Part shown: piece by piece, positions 46,133-55,998 of the stretch
Numbering within the stretch: the first letter of the stretch is position 1
Layout: each line of letters opens with the position of its first letter
Assembly: GCF_018860585.1 (NCBI RefSeq)
Contig: NZ_JAHKPR010000001.1
Location: forward strand, 1-57,458
DNA length: 57,458 bases
DNA from: Colwellia sp. E2M01
GTDB taxonomy: Bacteria; Pseudomonadota; Gammaproteobacteria; Enterobacterales; Alteromonadaceae
Reading direction: 5' to 3'
Position numbers and translations under genes: made by a program
The notes under the pieces: generated by a model
The model's input: only the letters and a program-made list of their open reading frames with translations
What the model was told of the DNA's origin: nothing
Databases searched by the model: none

Positions 46133-46154
46133 TTAATTTACAGATGTAAATTAA
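46133..46154. promoter_or_regulatory. 22-bp palindrome in the divergent exopolysaccharide promoter region
   Basis: Arms TTAATTTACA (46133-46142) and TGTAAATTAA (46145-46154) are perfect complements around GA. The site lies about 90 bp upstream of the Wza-like start and 139 bp upstream of the leftward operon start, so it can control both. It is a candidate operator; the regulator is unknown. Confidence 0.55.
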
Positions 46155-46197
46155 GCTTATTATTTACATTGTTAAAAGGTGGCAAAATACCATACAA

Positions 46198-46226
46198 TTG
46201 ACCTTTGTTTTTTTAATCAAAATATT
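46198..46226 (+). promoter_or_regulatory. Possible sigma-70 promoter of the export operon
   Basis: TTGACC (46198-46203) and AATATT (46221-46226) are 17 bp apart, just upstream of the Wza-like gene. The -35 is close to consensus and the -10 is weak. Other weak -10-like AT-rich sequences are nearby, so the call is tentative. Confidence 0.35.
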
Positions 46227-46243
46227 TTTAAAAGGTGTACATT

Positions 46244-46879
46244 ATGGATAATCGCTTAGCCAACAACATTAAAGTTGGGCTGCTATTGTTAGCAACACTC
46301 TTTTCAGGCTGTAGCTCAAACAATACTTTACCTGTGGCAACCATACATCCTTCTGATACTGCTGATATTAATTCATACCGATATTTAATTGGGCCAAGTG
46401 ATGTACTCACTATTTTTGTTTGGCGTAATCCTGAAGTATCTGGCACTTTTGTTGTTCGTCCTGATGGTATGATCACCACATCATTAGTAGAAGATATTCA
46501 AGTATCAGGTAAAACTCCCACCGAATTAGCGCGTTCAATTGAAGATATTTTAGCGACTTATTTACGTGATCCTATTGTAACCGTTACGGTTGATACCTTT
46601 GTTGGCCCTTTTAGCCAACAAATACGTGTAATAGGTGAGGCCGCTCAACCTCGCGCAATTAATTATATTCAGCACATGACATTACTCGACGTAATGATTC
46701 AAGTTGGTGGTTTAACTGAATTTGCTGATGGCAACGATGCAGTACTTATTCGTATAGAAGACGGCCAACAAAAAGAATACCAAGTAATGATTAATGAACT
46801 ACTTAAAGATGGCGACATTAGTGCCAATGTAGATATGTTACCTGGCGATATTATTATTATTCCTGAAGCTTGGTTTTAA
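46244..46879 (+). CDS. XrtA-system polysaccharide export lipoprotein (Wza-like)
   Basis: The ATG at 46244 is preferred because AAAGGTG stands at the right distance and the protein begins MDNRLANN with a lipoprotein signal peptide (lipobox FSGC). About 211 residues. The N-terminal Poly_export domain has YLIGPSDVLTIFVWRNPEVSG and VRPDGMITTSLVEDIQVSG. An SLBB domain follows with IRVIGEAAQP and TLLDVMIQVGGLTEFA. It should form the outer-membrane export channel or its periplasmic part. It is short compared with Wza (about 380), as is usual for the XrtA type (TIGR03027). It is the first gene of the rightward export operon, followed after 105 bp by the chain-length gene. Confidence 0.93.
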   Translation: MDNRLANNIKVGLLLLATLFSGCSSNNTLPVATIHPSDTADINSYRYLIGPSDVLTIFVWRNPEVSGTFVVRPDGMITTSLVEDIQVSGKTPTELARSIEDILATYLRDPIVTVTVDTFVGPFSQQIRVIGEAAQPRAINYIQHMTLLDVMIQVGGLTEFADGNDAVLIRIEDGQQKEYQVMINELLKDGDISANVDMLPGDIIIIPEAWF

Positions 46880-46984
46880 ACTTATCACTATTTAAGTTTC
46901 ATATTTTTAAACTTATTAACACCTAAAATTTTTTATAAATTAACCTTCTATTCATTAATAAAAGATTAATTTCAAAGGTTAACA

Positions 46985-48568
46985 ATGCAAGACATATTTG
47001 AAGAGATAATTGATTATCTAAAAGGTATTTGGTTAAAACGTCGTTATATCATCATAGCAACTTGGCTTATTTGTCCTGTTGGTTGGTATTTTGTTTCCTC
47101 TATGCCTGATGTTTATGAATCTGAAGCTAAAGTATTTGTAGATACTCAATCCTTATTACGTCCGCTTTTAAAAGGCTTAACCGTTGAAACAGATCCCAAT
47201 ACACAAATTCGCTTGATGGTTAGAACACTTTTAAGTCGTCCTAATTTAGAACGAATTTCACGTATGACCGATTTAGATGTACGAGCCAGTAATAGCGAAG
47301 AATATGAAGAGATAATTGAGTACTTAAAAGAAAATATAAAAATATCAGGCGTGGGTCGCGAGAACATTTATACCTTAAGTATTGAAGACAAAGACCCTGA
47401 AATGGCCAAAACTATTGTCCGCTCAGCACTCACTGTTTTTATCGAAAATACCCTAGGTGAAACCCGAAATAACTCAGATAGTGCACAAAAGTTTTTAAAT
47501 ACGCAATTAAAAGAGTATGAAAACCGTCTCGCTAATTCAGAAGCAAGGTTAACCAACTTTAAACAAAAATACAGTGGTGTTTTACCTAATCAGTCAGGTG
47601 GCTACTATGCAAAACTGAATGGTTTTAAAGACCAGTTAAAAGCAATAGAACTTGAAATTTTAGAAAATGAAACACGCCTCAACTCAGCTAAAGAACAGTT
47701 AGCGCAATCTATTGTGGCTGATACTGGCAGTGATAATAAAATAAAGAGCGAGAGCTCAATACAAACAACCTACGACGCAAGAATTAGCGAATTGGAATTA
47801 CAATTAGATAATTTAAGGCTTCGTTATACAGATAAACACCCTGATGTTATCGAAGTATCAAGAAATTTAACTCATTTAGAAACATTACGCAGTTCAGAAA
47901 TTGAAAGCTACCTAGAACAAAATACTGAAAGTAATAGCTCTTTAAAGCGCTTAAGCGCCAATCCAGTTGTGCAAGAAGTACAAATAGAAGTAAATCAATT
48001 AGAAAACTTGATAGCTTCACTTAACGTGCGTGCAAATAACTATCGTGAACGTATAGTTGAGCTTGAAAACATGGTTCACACCTTACCAGAAATAGAAGCG
48101 GAATTAGTCGCATTAAACCGTGGCTATGAAATAACTAAGTCAAAATATGAAGAGTTATTATCACGTAAAGAAACCGCACAATTGGCACAGCAAGCTGATG
48201 AAACAACAGATAAAATTCAATTTCGCGTACTTAACCCGCCACGTACAGCTACTCAACCATCGGGACCAAAACGCTTTATTTTATTTGGTGTAGTTACGGT
48301 ATTTGGTTTTGCGGTAGGTATTGGTTTATCGTTCTTAATGAGTCAGTTAAATCCGGTAGCAACTTCAACTACGCAACTGTCTAAAATTACTGGTGTGCCT
48401 ATTTTTGGGGTTATTTCTGCCAATGAAAACTTAGGTCTTCATAAATGGCACAAAAAGAAAACCTTAATTTTTATTGCTTCTAATTTGTTATTATTTTGTT
48501 TATTAGCATTATTCATAAGCTACTTTTTATTTACTGAACACGTTCCAGCATCTTTAAGGATTTTTTAG
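46985..48568 (+). CDS. XrtA-system chain-length determinant protein
   Basis: A 527-residue Wzz/GumC-type protein (TIGR03007-like). One helix is near residues 20-36, two more are near 430-450 and 490-515, and a long periplasmic region between them is coiled-coil rich (for example residues 165-230 and 260-345). The conserved proline-rich motif before the second helix is seen as NPPRTATQPSGPKR. There is no kinase domain; the cytoplasmic kinase is the next gene, 2 bp downstream. It sets polymer length and links the inner-membrane synthesis machine to the export channel. Confidence 0.93.
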   Translation: MQDIFEEIIDYLKGIWLKRRYIIIATWLICPVGWYFVSSMPDVYESEAKVFVDTQSLLRPLLKGLTVETDPNTQIRLMVRTLLSRPNLERISRMTDLDVRASNSEEYEEIIEYLKENIKISGVGRENIYTLSIEDKDPEMAKTIVRSALTVFIENTLGETRNNSDSAQKFLNTQLKEYENRLANSEARLTNFKQKYSGVLPNQSGGYYAKLNGFKDQLKAIELEILENETRLNSAKEQLAQSIVADTGSDNKIKSESSIQTTYDARISELELQLDNLRLRYTDKHPDVIEVSRNLTHLETLRSSEIESYLEQNTESNSSLKRLSANPVVQEVQIEVNQLENLIASLNVRANNYRERIVELENMVHTLPEIEAELVALNRGYEITKSKYEELLSRKETAQLAQQADETTDKIQFRVLNPPRTATQPSGPKRFILFGVVTVFGFAVGIGLSFLMSQLNPVATSTTQLSKITGVPIFGVISANENLGLHKWHKKKTLIFIASNLLLFCLLALFISYFLFTEHVPASLRIF

Positions 48569-48570
48569 CC

Positions 48571-49500
48571 ATGAGTATTATTGAAAAAGCCTTGGCTAAG
48601 CAAAAGTTAGCGCAACAAGGCAAAACGAATAACGACACTAACGATACTGTTGAAAAAAGCGCTGATAACATTGAAAGTAATATTAGCAATAACGCTGTTG
48701 CTAAACCCAATACCGACAATATAGATAACATACCTGCGCAAACACAAAGCAATGACAATAAAGATAAGATAATACTTAATGGTGAAAGGCTTAATGAGCG
48801 CGGTTTTATTTATAGCCCCGATAGCACTCATTATATTCAAGAAGAGTTTAGACACATTAAACGTAAATTATTGAATAATGCCTTTGGTTTAGCTTCAAAA
48901 ACGTTGAATCATAGTAACTTAATTATGGTGAGTAGCTCTCATCCTAATGAAGGTAAAACCTATGTCGCGATTAACCTAGCGCTAAGTATTGCGCTTGAAC
49001 AAGACAAAACTGTACTCTTAGTTGATGCCGACGTATTACGACCTAGTTTGCACCGCGAATTAGAATTTGAAAGTAAGAAGGGCTTACTTGAATACTTACT
49101 TGGCGAACTTTCATCTATTTCAGATATTATTTACAGCACCAATATTGATAACTTAAAATTAGTCCCTGCAGGTAAACCACATCACTTAACCAATGAGTTA
49201 TTAGCCAGTGAGCGTATGGCTAATTTAGCAAAAGAGTTGGCTGAACGTTACCCAGACAGAATTGTTATTTTTGATTGCCCACCAATATTAGGGGTTACAG
49301 AAACACCGGTTTTATCAGATCTAGTAGGCCAAGCACTTGTTGTGGTTGAAGAGTCAAAAACTAAAACAGATGATGTAAAAATAGCGGTAAGTCAGCTCAA
49401 TAGTGATATCGCTTTAGGCTTAGTGATGAATAAAACTATTCGTTCTAAGAAAGATATCTACGGCTATTATGGATATGGCTATGGTCGTAAAAACCAGTAA
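48571..49500 (+). CDS. XrtA-system tyrosine autokinase
   Basis: A 309-residue bacterial tyrosine (BY) kinase of the XrtA-associated type (TIGR03018-like). An Asn/Asp-rich N-terminal linker (residues 20-70) precedes the kinase fold. It has Walker A SSHPNEGKTYVA, Walker A' VLLVDADVLRPSLH and Walker B IVIFDCPPIL. The C-terminus is a tyrosine cluster (YGYYGYGYG), the usual autophosphorylation site. Cycling of phosphorylation controls polymerisation and export with the chain-length protein upstream. The end overlaps the start of the outer-membrane protein gene. Confidence 0.94.
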   Translation: MSIIEKALAKQKLAQQGKTNNDTNDTVEKSADNIESNISNNAVAKPNTDNIDNIPAQTQSNDNKDKIILNGERLNERGFIYSPDSTHYIQEEFRHIKRKLLNNAFGLASKTLNHSNLIMVSSSHPNEGKTYVAINLALSIALEQDKTVLLVDADVLRPSLHRELEFESKKGLLEYLLGELSSISDIIYSTNIDNLKLVPAGKPHHLTNELLASERMANLAKELAERYPDRIVIFDCPPILGVTETPVLSDLVGQALVVVEESKTKTDDVKIAVSQLNSDIALGLVMNKTIRSKKDIYGYYGYGYGRKNQ

Positions 49501-51073
49501 TTTTCTAAAAATAAAAGCCAGCTATATAACAATAAGTTTATTGTTATATAGCTGCATTACTCCAAACACTTTGTTAGCGAGTGAGTGGACTTTTGTGCCT
49601 AGTTTAGGACTTACCGAAACTTACACAAACAATATAAATTTAACAAATACCGACAAAGTATCTAGCTTAGTTAGCCAATTTATCGTTGGCGCCGATGCAA
49701 ACTACACTTCAAAAAAGTTGCAATTTTCTTTCTCAGGCACCGAAACCTTTGCGGGTTATAGCCATGACAGTGAAAAAAACAATGCTTATTTAGCACTCAA
49801 CACTAATGCTTCATATAGCCTTTGGCAAGACAACCTAAAGGTGATTGCTAGTTCATCAGTGAGTAATATTAACAGAAACGCCACTGAAAACAGCTTAGCT
49901 GATTTAATAACAGGCGATACTATTCAACAAATAGACAACGCAGTAGGGCTGACTTTTAATAGTGGTAACAGTAACTATATTTTAGGTACTTCTTTAATTT
50001 ATAACAACGTACAAACAGAAGATGATATAGGCGAAAGCCATGGGTTTTCAGCCACTATAAATAGTGTTAATGGTAGCGCTGCACGTAATGTTTTTTGGGA
50101 TGTTAATGGTAATTTTATTAATCAAAAAAATGAAGGTTACACCAGTGAAAACTATCAATTTGAAACCAAAATAGGGGCTATAACAGATTACAAAATTAAC
50201 CCTTTTCTTCGGATTTATAATGAAAGGGTAACAGGCACATTACAAGGCAGTAACCCTGAAGCCATCCCTTCTTGGGGACCAGGTATTCGTTTTCAGGCCA
50301 GTAAACACTTTATAATAGATTTATCCTACAACTATATTATTGGTGAAAATCAAACCAGTGATGATTACACTGCCATTAATATAGACTGGCAACCATCAGA
50401 GCGAACTTCACTTAAAGCTGGTTATTCAACCCGTTTTTTTGGTGACTCTTACGAGCTAGACTTTACGCACCGTACCAGAAGATTAACTAACACTGTTTCT
50501 TATCATGAAACAATAAACGCTTTTGAACGTACTAATTATCAAGAGATTGATAATGATTTATGGTGTCCAACTAACGCTGCAAGTATTAATGATTGTTTAC
50601 CGCCAGGGCAAGTGCCTGATAACACTAATGGTTTTGAAAGTATTCCCATAACTACATCGGTATTAGAGCAAAGTAATCAATTCACTTTAAATAAAATATG
50701 GTTATGGCAAACCAAGTTAGCACTATCTCGAACAACTTTTACCTTTGCAGCATCATATAACCAAACAGAAAGCTTAAGTACTAATATAGTTGATATATAT
50801 GCTGATGCCCGCTTGACTATGACTCGTCGTTTAAGCTCGCGTAGTAACATGACTGTATTTGTTGATTACACCCAGAATATTTTTGATAAATATATACCTG
50901 GAGGTCCATATCAAGATGATAGATATAAAACCATTTCAGCGACTTATGATAAAAGCTTAGCGTCATCACTCAATACATTTTTTACTCTACAATACCTTGA
51001 TAGAGAATCAAATATCGCTCGCTATGACTATACCGAGGCACGAGCTTCTATTAACTTAACAAAAGATTTTTAA
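49481..51073 (+). CDS. XrtA-system outer-membrane beta-barrel protein (TIGR03016-like)
   Basis: A protein of about 530 residues with a signal peptide (hydrophobic core around ITISLLLYSCI, likely cleavage near LLASEW). The start overlaps the kinase gene by about 20-32 bp; ATGs at 49469 and 49481 are both possible. The mature part opens with WTFVPSLGLTETYTNNI and continues in long amphipathic strands ending in a terminal ARASINLTKDF, as expected of a barrel with a C-terminal aromatic residue. It matches the PEP-CTERM system-associated family TIGR03016, whose role in export or secretion is not established. The AAA ATPase gene follows after 1 bp. Confidence 0.9.
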   Translation: MVVKTSNFLKIKASYITISLLLYSCITPNTLLASEWTFVPSLGLTETYTNNINLTNTDKVSSLVSQFIVGADANYTSKKLQFSFSGTETFAGYSHDSEKNNAYLALNTNASYSLWQDNLKVIASSSVSNINRNATENSLADLITGDTIQQIDNAVGLTFNSGNSNYILGTSLIYNNVQTEDDIGESHGFSATINSVNGSAARNVFWDVNGNFINQKNEGYTSENYQFETKIGAITDYKINPFLRIYNERVTGTLQGSNPEAIPSWGPGIRFQASKHFIIDLSYNYIIGENQTSDDYTAINIDWQPSERTSLKAGYSTRFFGDSYELDFTHRTRRLTNTVSYHETINAFERTNYQEIDNDLWCPTNAASINDCLPPGQVPDNTNGFESIPITTSVLEQSNQFTLNKIWLWQTKLALSRTTFTFAASYNQTESLSTNIVDIYADARLTMTRRLSSRSNMTVFVDYTQNIFDKYIPGGPYQDDRYKTISATYDKSLASSLNTFFTLQYLDRESNIARYDYTEARASINLTKDF

Positions 51074-51074
51074 T

Positions 51075-52106
51075 ATGTACGAAAGTTACTACGGCTTTAG
51101 TGAACGTCCTTTTCAATTAAGCCCTGATCCACGTTTTTTCTTTGCAACAAGCCACCATCAACGCGCTTTATCATATTTGCAATATGGACTCGAACAAGGT
51201 GAAGGCTTCATCGTTATTACTGGTCCTATTGGTACAGGTAAAACAACTATTGCTCGTAATTTATTAGCTAATATTGCTGATGAAAATATTGTAGCAGCAC
51301 AGTTAGTTACCACTAAATTATCACCTGACGAGCTACTTGAACTTATTGCTGCCGAATTTAAAATACCAGTGGCAGGAAACAGTAAAGCTGACTTATTACG
51401 TGCTATAGAGTCGTTTTTAGTTGGTTTACACAAGCAAGGTAAGCGGGCATTATTATTAGTAGACGAAGCGCAAAACTTACCGTCAGAAACCATTGAAGAG
51501 CTGCGCATGCTTTCTAATTTTCAGCTTGATAATAAGCCACTTATTCAGAGCTTTTTATTAGGTCAAGAAGAGTTAAAAGACATTATATCTGCGCCTAATA
51601 TGGAACAATTTAGACAGCGCATCATAGCTTCAGCGCACCTAAGACCATTAACAGTTGAAGAAGTAAAAGATTATATCAATCATCGTTTAGTGCAGGCTAA
51701 TTGCAATAAAGAAGCACTATTTCCTGATGACGCTTTTCAAGTGATCTTTGAAAAAACCCTTGGCGTGCCTAGAAAAATAAACATCTTTGTTGATCGTTTA
51801 CTGTTATTTGGCTTTCTTGAAGAGCTCACAACGATTAACTGTGATGTTATTAATGAAGTCGCCAGCGAAATGTCTGTTGAGCTTACAGGCTCACTTAACG
51901 GAGCCGCATTAAAAAGTACCGAGCAAGCACAACCGTTGGCAATAAATTCAAGCGAAAACGTTGAAAACATAAAAAATGTTTTAAGAGAAGTAGAAGAAAT
52001 ACTAGAAAATTCTATTCAACATAAGATTAAAATGACACGTTATATCGATAAGCTGTTAAAGCAAAAAAGTCGTGAATTTGCCAAAGCGCAAACTAATAAA
52101 GAATAG
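51075..52106 (+). CDS. XrtA-system AAA ATPase (ExeA-like)
   Basis: A 343-residue protein of the XrtA-associated ATPase family (TIGR03015-like), related to ExeA/GspA. It starts with MYESYYGFSERPFQLSPDP, has Walker A GPIGTGKTT near residue 48, Walker B ALLLVDEAQNLP near 132, and an arginine-finger region near FRQRI. A C-terminal extension of about 70 residues with coiled-coil character follows. It is cytoplasmic and may power or gate assembly of the export complex. It is the last gene of the rightward operon and ends at the bidirectional hairpin at 52154-52192. Confidence 0.93.
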   Translation: MYESYYGFSERPFQLSPDPRFFFATSHHQRALSYLQYGLEQGEGFIVITGPIGTGKTTIARNLLANIADENIVAAQLVTTKLSPDELLELIAAEFKIPVAGNSKADLLRAIESFLVGLHKQGKRALLLVDEAQNLPSETIEELRMLSNFQLDNKPLIQSFLLGQEELKDIISAPNMEQFRQRIIASAHLRPLTVEEVKDYINHRLVQANCNKEALFPDDAFQVIFEKTLGVPRKINIFVDRLLLFGFLEELTTINCDVINEVASEMSVELTGSLNGAALKSTEQAQPLAINSSENVENIKNVLREVEEILENSIQHKIKMTRYIDKLLKQKSREFAKAQTNKE

Positions 52107-52153
52107 AAAGAATAGAAAGAAACCGCAGCGTAATTACTGCTGTTAAACAAAAA

Positions 52154-52192
52154 AGCACCATTTAGATTCGTTAATACTAACTAAATGGTGCT
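52154..52192. terminator. Bidirectional intrinsic terminator between the export operon and prsR
   Basis: Perfect 12-bp stem, AGCACCATTTAG (52154-52165) and CTAAATGGTGCT (52181-52192), with a 15-nt loop, between convergent genes. An A run before it gives a U tract for leftward transcription. The rightward side is T-rich but less regular. Confidence 0.8.
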
Positions 52193-52223
52193 CTAAGTTA
52201 TTTTATAAAACTAAATAATAAAA

Positions 52224-53573
52224 CTAAATATTAATCGCAATATTATACTTTTCAATTAACGAATACAGCGTAGGTCTAGTAATACCTAATAACTCTGACG
52301 TTTTAGACATATTCCCTTCGGTTAATGCGTAAGCTTTTTGAATCGCAATAGTTTCTGCATGTTCTCGTACCGTCCGTAAATTTAACGACAATTCATATTC
52401 TGCATTTTCTTTATCATAAAAACCTAAATCAAACGCCGTAACTTGATTGGTGGTACTCATAATAACCGATGACTTAACCTTGTTTTGTAACTCTCGAATA
52501 TTACCTGGCCATTTATGCTGACGTAAACCATATAAGGCATCATCAGCAAAAGACTTAGCATTACGTTTATATTCAGCCGCGTATTGTTGTAAGAAGAAAT
52601 TAGCTAAAATAAGAATATCTTCATCGCGATCTCGCAATGGCGGTATATTTAAAGTGATTTCAGTAATTCGATAAAAAAGATCTTCTCGAAATTCTTTAGC
52701 GGCAACCATGGCTTCAAGATCTTGATTGGTTGCACAAACCACGCGCACATCAACGGGTATCTCTTTGCGCCCACCTAAACGTTCAATGACTTTTTCTTGT
52801 AGAAAACGCAATAATTTAGCTTGTAAAGGGAAGGGCATATCTCCAATTTCATCTAAAAATAATGTACCTCCTTGGGCACATTCTATTTTCCCTAACGTTG
52901 TTTTATGAGCTCCAGTAAAAGCACCTTTTTCAAAACCAAATAATTCACTTTCTAATAAATTTTCAGGAATAGAAGCACAGTTAATCGCGATAAAAGGCTT
53001 ATCGCTTCTGTCACTCACTTTATGAATGGCTTTTGCTGTTACCTCTTTACCCGTACCACTTTCACCTAATAATAAAGCAGTGATTTCGGTCGGCGCAATA
53101 CGTTGCACCATAAGACGTAATCTATCAATGCTTTCGCTACTACCGATAATACCGCAATCTGAGCCAATCACAGACTTCATGCTACGATTATCGTTTTCTA
53201 TGTTAGCTAAACTAAAAGCGCGCGATACAATTACATTGATAACATCAGCATCGACAGGCTTTTGATAAAAATCGTAAGCGCCCATTTCAATCGCTTTTAA
53301 CGCATTGCTCCGGTCATCATTACCCGTTATCACAATAACTTTAGTGTGCGGGGCTATTTCTAATATAGTTTTTAACGCCGCTAAACCTTCACTGGCATTG
53401 GTTTCATCTGGTGGTAAACCTAAATCAAGAGTCACCACTTTAGGCTCATATCGGCGCACAGCAGCAATAGCGCTTTCGCGATTATCAGCTAACACAACCT
53501 CATAGTCAGCTAAGCTCCACTTCAACTGTTTTTGTACACCTGGATCATCATCAACAATCAGTAACTTTTCCAT
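52224..53573 (-). CDS. prsR: PrsR, sigma-54-dependent response regulator of the XrtA system
   Basis: A 449-residue NtrC-type regulator. The N-terminal receiver domain has LLIVDDDPG, phospho-acceptor Asp in VTLDLGLPP and Lys in FYQKPVD. The central AAA+ domain has Walker A GESGTGKE, the sigma-54-contacting GAFTGA loop (FEKGAFTGAHKT), Walker B GGTLFLDEIGDMP and an arginine-finger region. The C-terminal Fis-type HTH is NMSKTSELLGITRPTLYSLI. It activates sigma-54 promoters for exosortase-linked genes in response to PrsK. It lies 99 bp downstream of prsK in the same orientation, probably one operon. Confidence 0.96.
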   Translation of the reverse strand: MEKLLIVDDDPGVQKQLKWSLADYEVVLADNRESAIAAVRRYEPKVVTLDLGLPPDETNASEGLAALKTILEIAPHTKVIVITGNDDRSNALKAIEMGAYDFYQKPVDADVINVIVSRAFSLANIENDNRSMKSVIGSDCGIIGSSESIDRLRLMVQRIAPTEITALLLGESGTGKEVTAKAIHKVSDRSDKPFIAINCASIPENLLESELFGFEKGAFTGAHKTTLGKIECAQGGTLFLDEIGDMPFPLQAKLLRFLQEKVIERLGGRKEIPVDVRVVCATNQDLEAMVAAKEFREDLFYRITEITLNIPPLRDRDEDILILANFFLQQYAAEYKRNAKSFADDALYGLRQHKWPGNIRELQNKVKSSVIMSTTNQVTAFDLGFYDKENAEYELSLNLRTVREHAETIAIQKAYALTEGNMSKTSELLGITRPTLYSLIEKYNIAINI

Positions 53574-53672
53574 AGCGATGCTATTTCCTTTATTTAAATT
53601 CTATTATTTTTTTATTTAAGTTACAGTTTTTCTTTTAATTACAGTGAGTATACGGCAATTTAATACATCATT

Positions 53673-55706
53673 TTATGCTGAATAATCACATGGAATAGTT
53701 ATATTAAATTCACTACCTTCATTTTCACGGCTAGTGACCTGCATAATACCGCCAAGCCCCTCTATAAACTGTTTAGCCTCATAAACTCCAATCCCCATAC
53801 CGGCATTACCTTTAGTGGTATCAAAGGGCTTAAATAGCCTATTAGCGATAAATTGCTCCGACATGCCACAACCGTTATCACTGATTTTAATCAATAAGTT
53901 ATCAGACTCAACTTTAGCAACAATAGTAACCCAGCCGTTATCATTTGTCGCTTCTTGTGCGTTTTGTAATAAGTGATTTAATACTGATGAAAAAGTTTCG
54001 GCATCTATCGCAATATTATCTTCAACTGACACTTCCATTTTGATGCTAGGCAGTTGCACATTGCGCTGTTTAACGACTTCAGTGATTAAAGCTGCAATAT
54101 TCACTTCTTTACTGCTCGACTCAGCAACTTGCTTATTACGTAATTGTGTTAATACTTTTTCAAGTCGCGCTGTTGCAGACTCAATAGTTTCAAAAACATC
54201 ATCAATAAATTCTGGGTTATCTCTATGACGCTTAGCATTACTATTGATTAACCCCAATTGTGCTTGAATATTTTTTAAATCATGCACTAAAAAAGCAGAC
54301 ATACGATTAAAAGCATCAAACTGTTTAGACTCAGCTAAACGTTCGTTAGCTTCGTTTAACGATAAATAATTACTTAATTGTTTAGATATTGAGAAAAGTA
54401 AATCTCTATCTTCCCAGTTTAATAACTCTTGTTTGCTAGGCATTGCTAATAAAAAGAAGCCATAAATCGTTTTATTCATAAAAATAGGAATAATAATATC
54501 TATATTCTTTTGACTGCAAAACTTAACATCTACGAACAATCCAGGATAACTTTCATCTACCCGTGCAAGCTCGCGAATATCTATAATCCAACCATGCTGC
54601 ACACAAAAATCATCAACCGCACTTAAAAAACTTAAATCAGCTTGTTCAAGGCTAAAGTTCTCTTGATAGAGTAACTGAAACTGACCCGAAGGCTTCTTTT
54701 TAATTAACGCGCCTTGATGAATATTCAACGACGAACAAATAATGTCGGTCGCGGTTTGATGATAATTATCACTTTCATTAATTTCTAATTGCTCAATCGA
54801 TTTAAGCCACTCAACCCGGTAATCATATTTATTGGCAAAAAAGTGTTTGGTAATAAACACTTTTACTTCTTTACGTAATCTTTCAGTTGCCAATAAAGCC
54901 GCTAAAACAGAGCCACCTAAAATCAAAAAAGCAATACTGATAATATTACCCCAAGAGCCTCCGAAGTAATTAATTACATACCCAGCAAAGGCCAACAGCA
55001 ATAAATATAAGCCAGAAATCATTAACATTGAACTATAAAAAACAACGTCACGAGAAACAAAAACATCTACCGACCAATCTTTAATTCGTCTGGTGCTAAT
55101 TAAGATTAACGGCATACCCACAGCGACAATATAACCACGTGCGTACCAGTACGAAAAGTCTAATTGATTAACCATAGCCGCTTGAGCAAAGACTATAAAA
55201 TCGAAAACCGTTGACACACCAAGCGCCATAATTAATGACCAAATAGCCCACTTAACTTTAACTTCTGCATTTCGGTATAATTGTTCAAGTAACACTAATA
55301 GCCATAAATTTAATAATAAAAATAATAAAAATAAGTAACTTACCCCGTCATTAACAAAGAACACTGCCAACCAACAAAGTAAGGATAAACCAACCCAAAC
55401 CTTCAAATATTGTTTAATTTTGGGGTGTGTTACAAAGTCATTAATCGACTTAATATTCGCTTGAGTACAAATAATAAGCAAAGACCAAACCGCAAGCTTG
55501 AAGGTTTCTATTGCCATAATAATCAGCAATGAAAAACCTTGTTTAGGCTGTAATGCGGCGCTAAGTGAAGAAGCAAAAACTAATAATGCCGCCAGCAATA
55601 CCAATCCACCGGTGAGGGTTTTATTGCGGGCTGCTAACAACAATAATATAAATACTAAATAAGCACTTGTTGCTAAAAAATAACCTGATATACCAATAAC
55701 TTCCAT
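53673..55706 (-). CDS. prsK: PrsK, membrane histidine kinase of the XrtA system
   Basis: A 677-residue histidine kinase. About eight to nine N-terminal helices (residues 1-285) form the sensor. A GAF-type domain lies at about 310-450. The H-box is FLVHDLKNIQAQLGL near residue 475. The HATPase domain has NHLLQNAQEA (N box), ISDNGCGMS (G1), FKPFDTTKGNAGMGIGV (F and G2 boxes). It phosphorylates PrsR. It is transcribed before prsR and is divergent from arsH. The signal sensed is unknown. No sigma-54 site was seen upstream by eye. Confidence 0.95.
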   Translation of the reverse strand: MEVIGISGYFLATSAYLVFILLLLAARNKTLTGGLVLLAALLVFASSLSAALQPKQGFSLLIIMAIETFKLAVWSLLIICTQANIKSINDFVTHPKIKQYLKVWVGLSLLCWLAVFFVNDGVSYLFLLFLLLNLWLLVLLEQLYRNAEVKVKWAIWSLIMALGVSTVFDFIVFAQAAMVNQLDFSYWYARGYIVAVGMPLILISTRRIKDWSVDVFVSRDVVFYSSMLMISGLYLLLLAFAGYVINYFGGSWGNIISIAFLILGGSVLAALLATERLRKEVKVFITKHFFANKYDYRVEWLKSIEQLEINESDNYHQTATDIICSSLNIHQGALIKKKPSGQFQLLYQENFSLEQADLSFLSAVDDFCVQHGWIIDIRELARVDESYPGLFVDVKFCSQKNIDIIIPIFMNKTIYGFFLLAMPSKQELLNWEDRDLLFSISKQLSNYLSLNEANERLAESKQFDAFNRMSAFLVHDLKNIQAQLGLINSNAKRHRDNPEFIDDVFETIESATARLEKVLTQLRNKQVAESSSKEVNIAALITEVVKQRNVQLPSIKMEVSVEDNIAIDAETFSSVLNHLLQNAQEATNDNGWVTIVAKVESDNLLIKISDNGCGMSEQFIANRLFKPFDTTKGNAGMGIGVYEAKQFIEGLGGIMQVTSRENEGSEFNITIPCDYSA

Positions 55707-55998
55707 TTATATATGTTCCTAAAGTATGGCACCATTAAGTTGATTTTTTTGCACAGAATTGATCAGCTTAATCGAAGTAGTATGTAAAAATAGGCTGGGA
55801 CATAGTCATACACTTTTTATTAAGCGATGAATAATCTTACTAATAAATTTATCATAAATTGCCCTTTCTTATAATTCAATCAGATTCCTATTAAATTACG
55901 ACCTAGGTTTGTACTAAGGCTTTTCTATATGGCATAGTTTTCATTATTTTTATCACTACGATCCTATATTTTTACTTTTCCACAGCAAGGAATGATTA

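Noticed and set aside
45995..46243. Sigma-54 promoter for PrsR upstream of the two exopolysaccharide operons
   Set aside because: TGGCA occurs near 46180 but no GC pair stands 10 bases after GG; the spacing does not fit on either strand.
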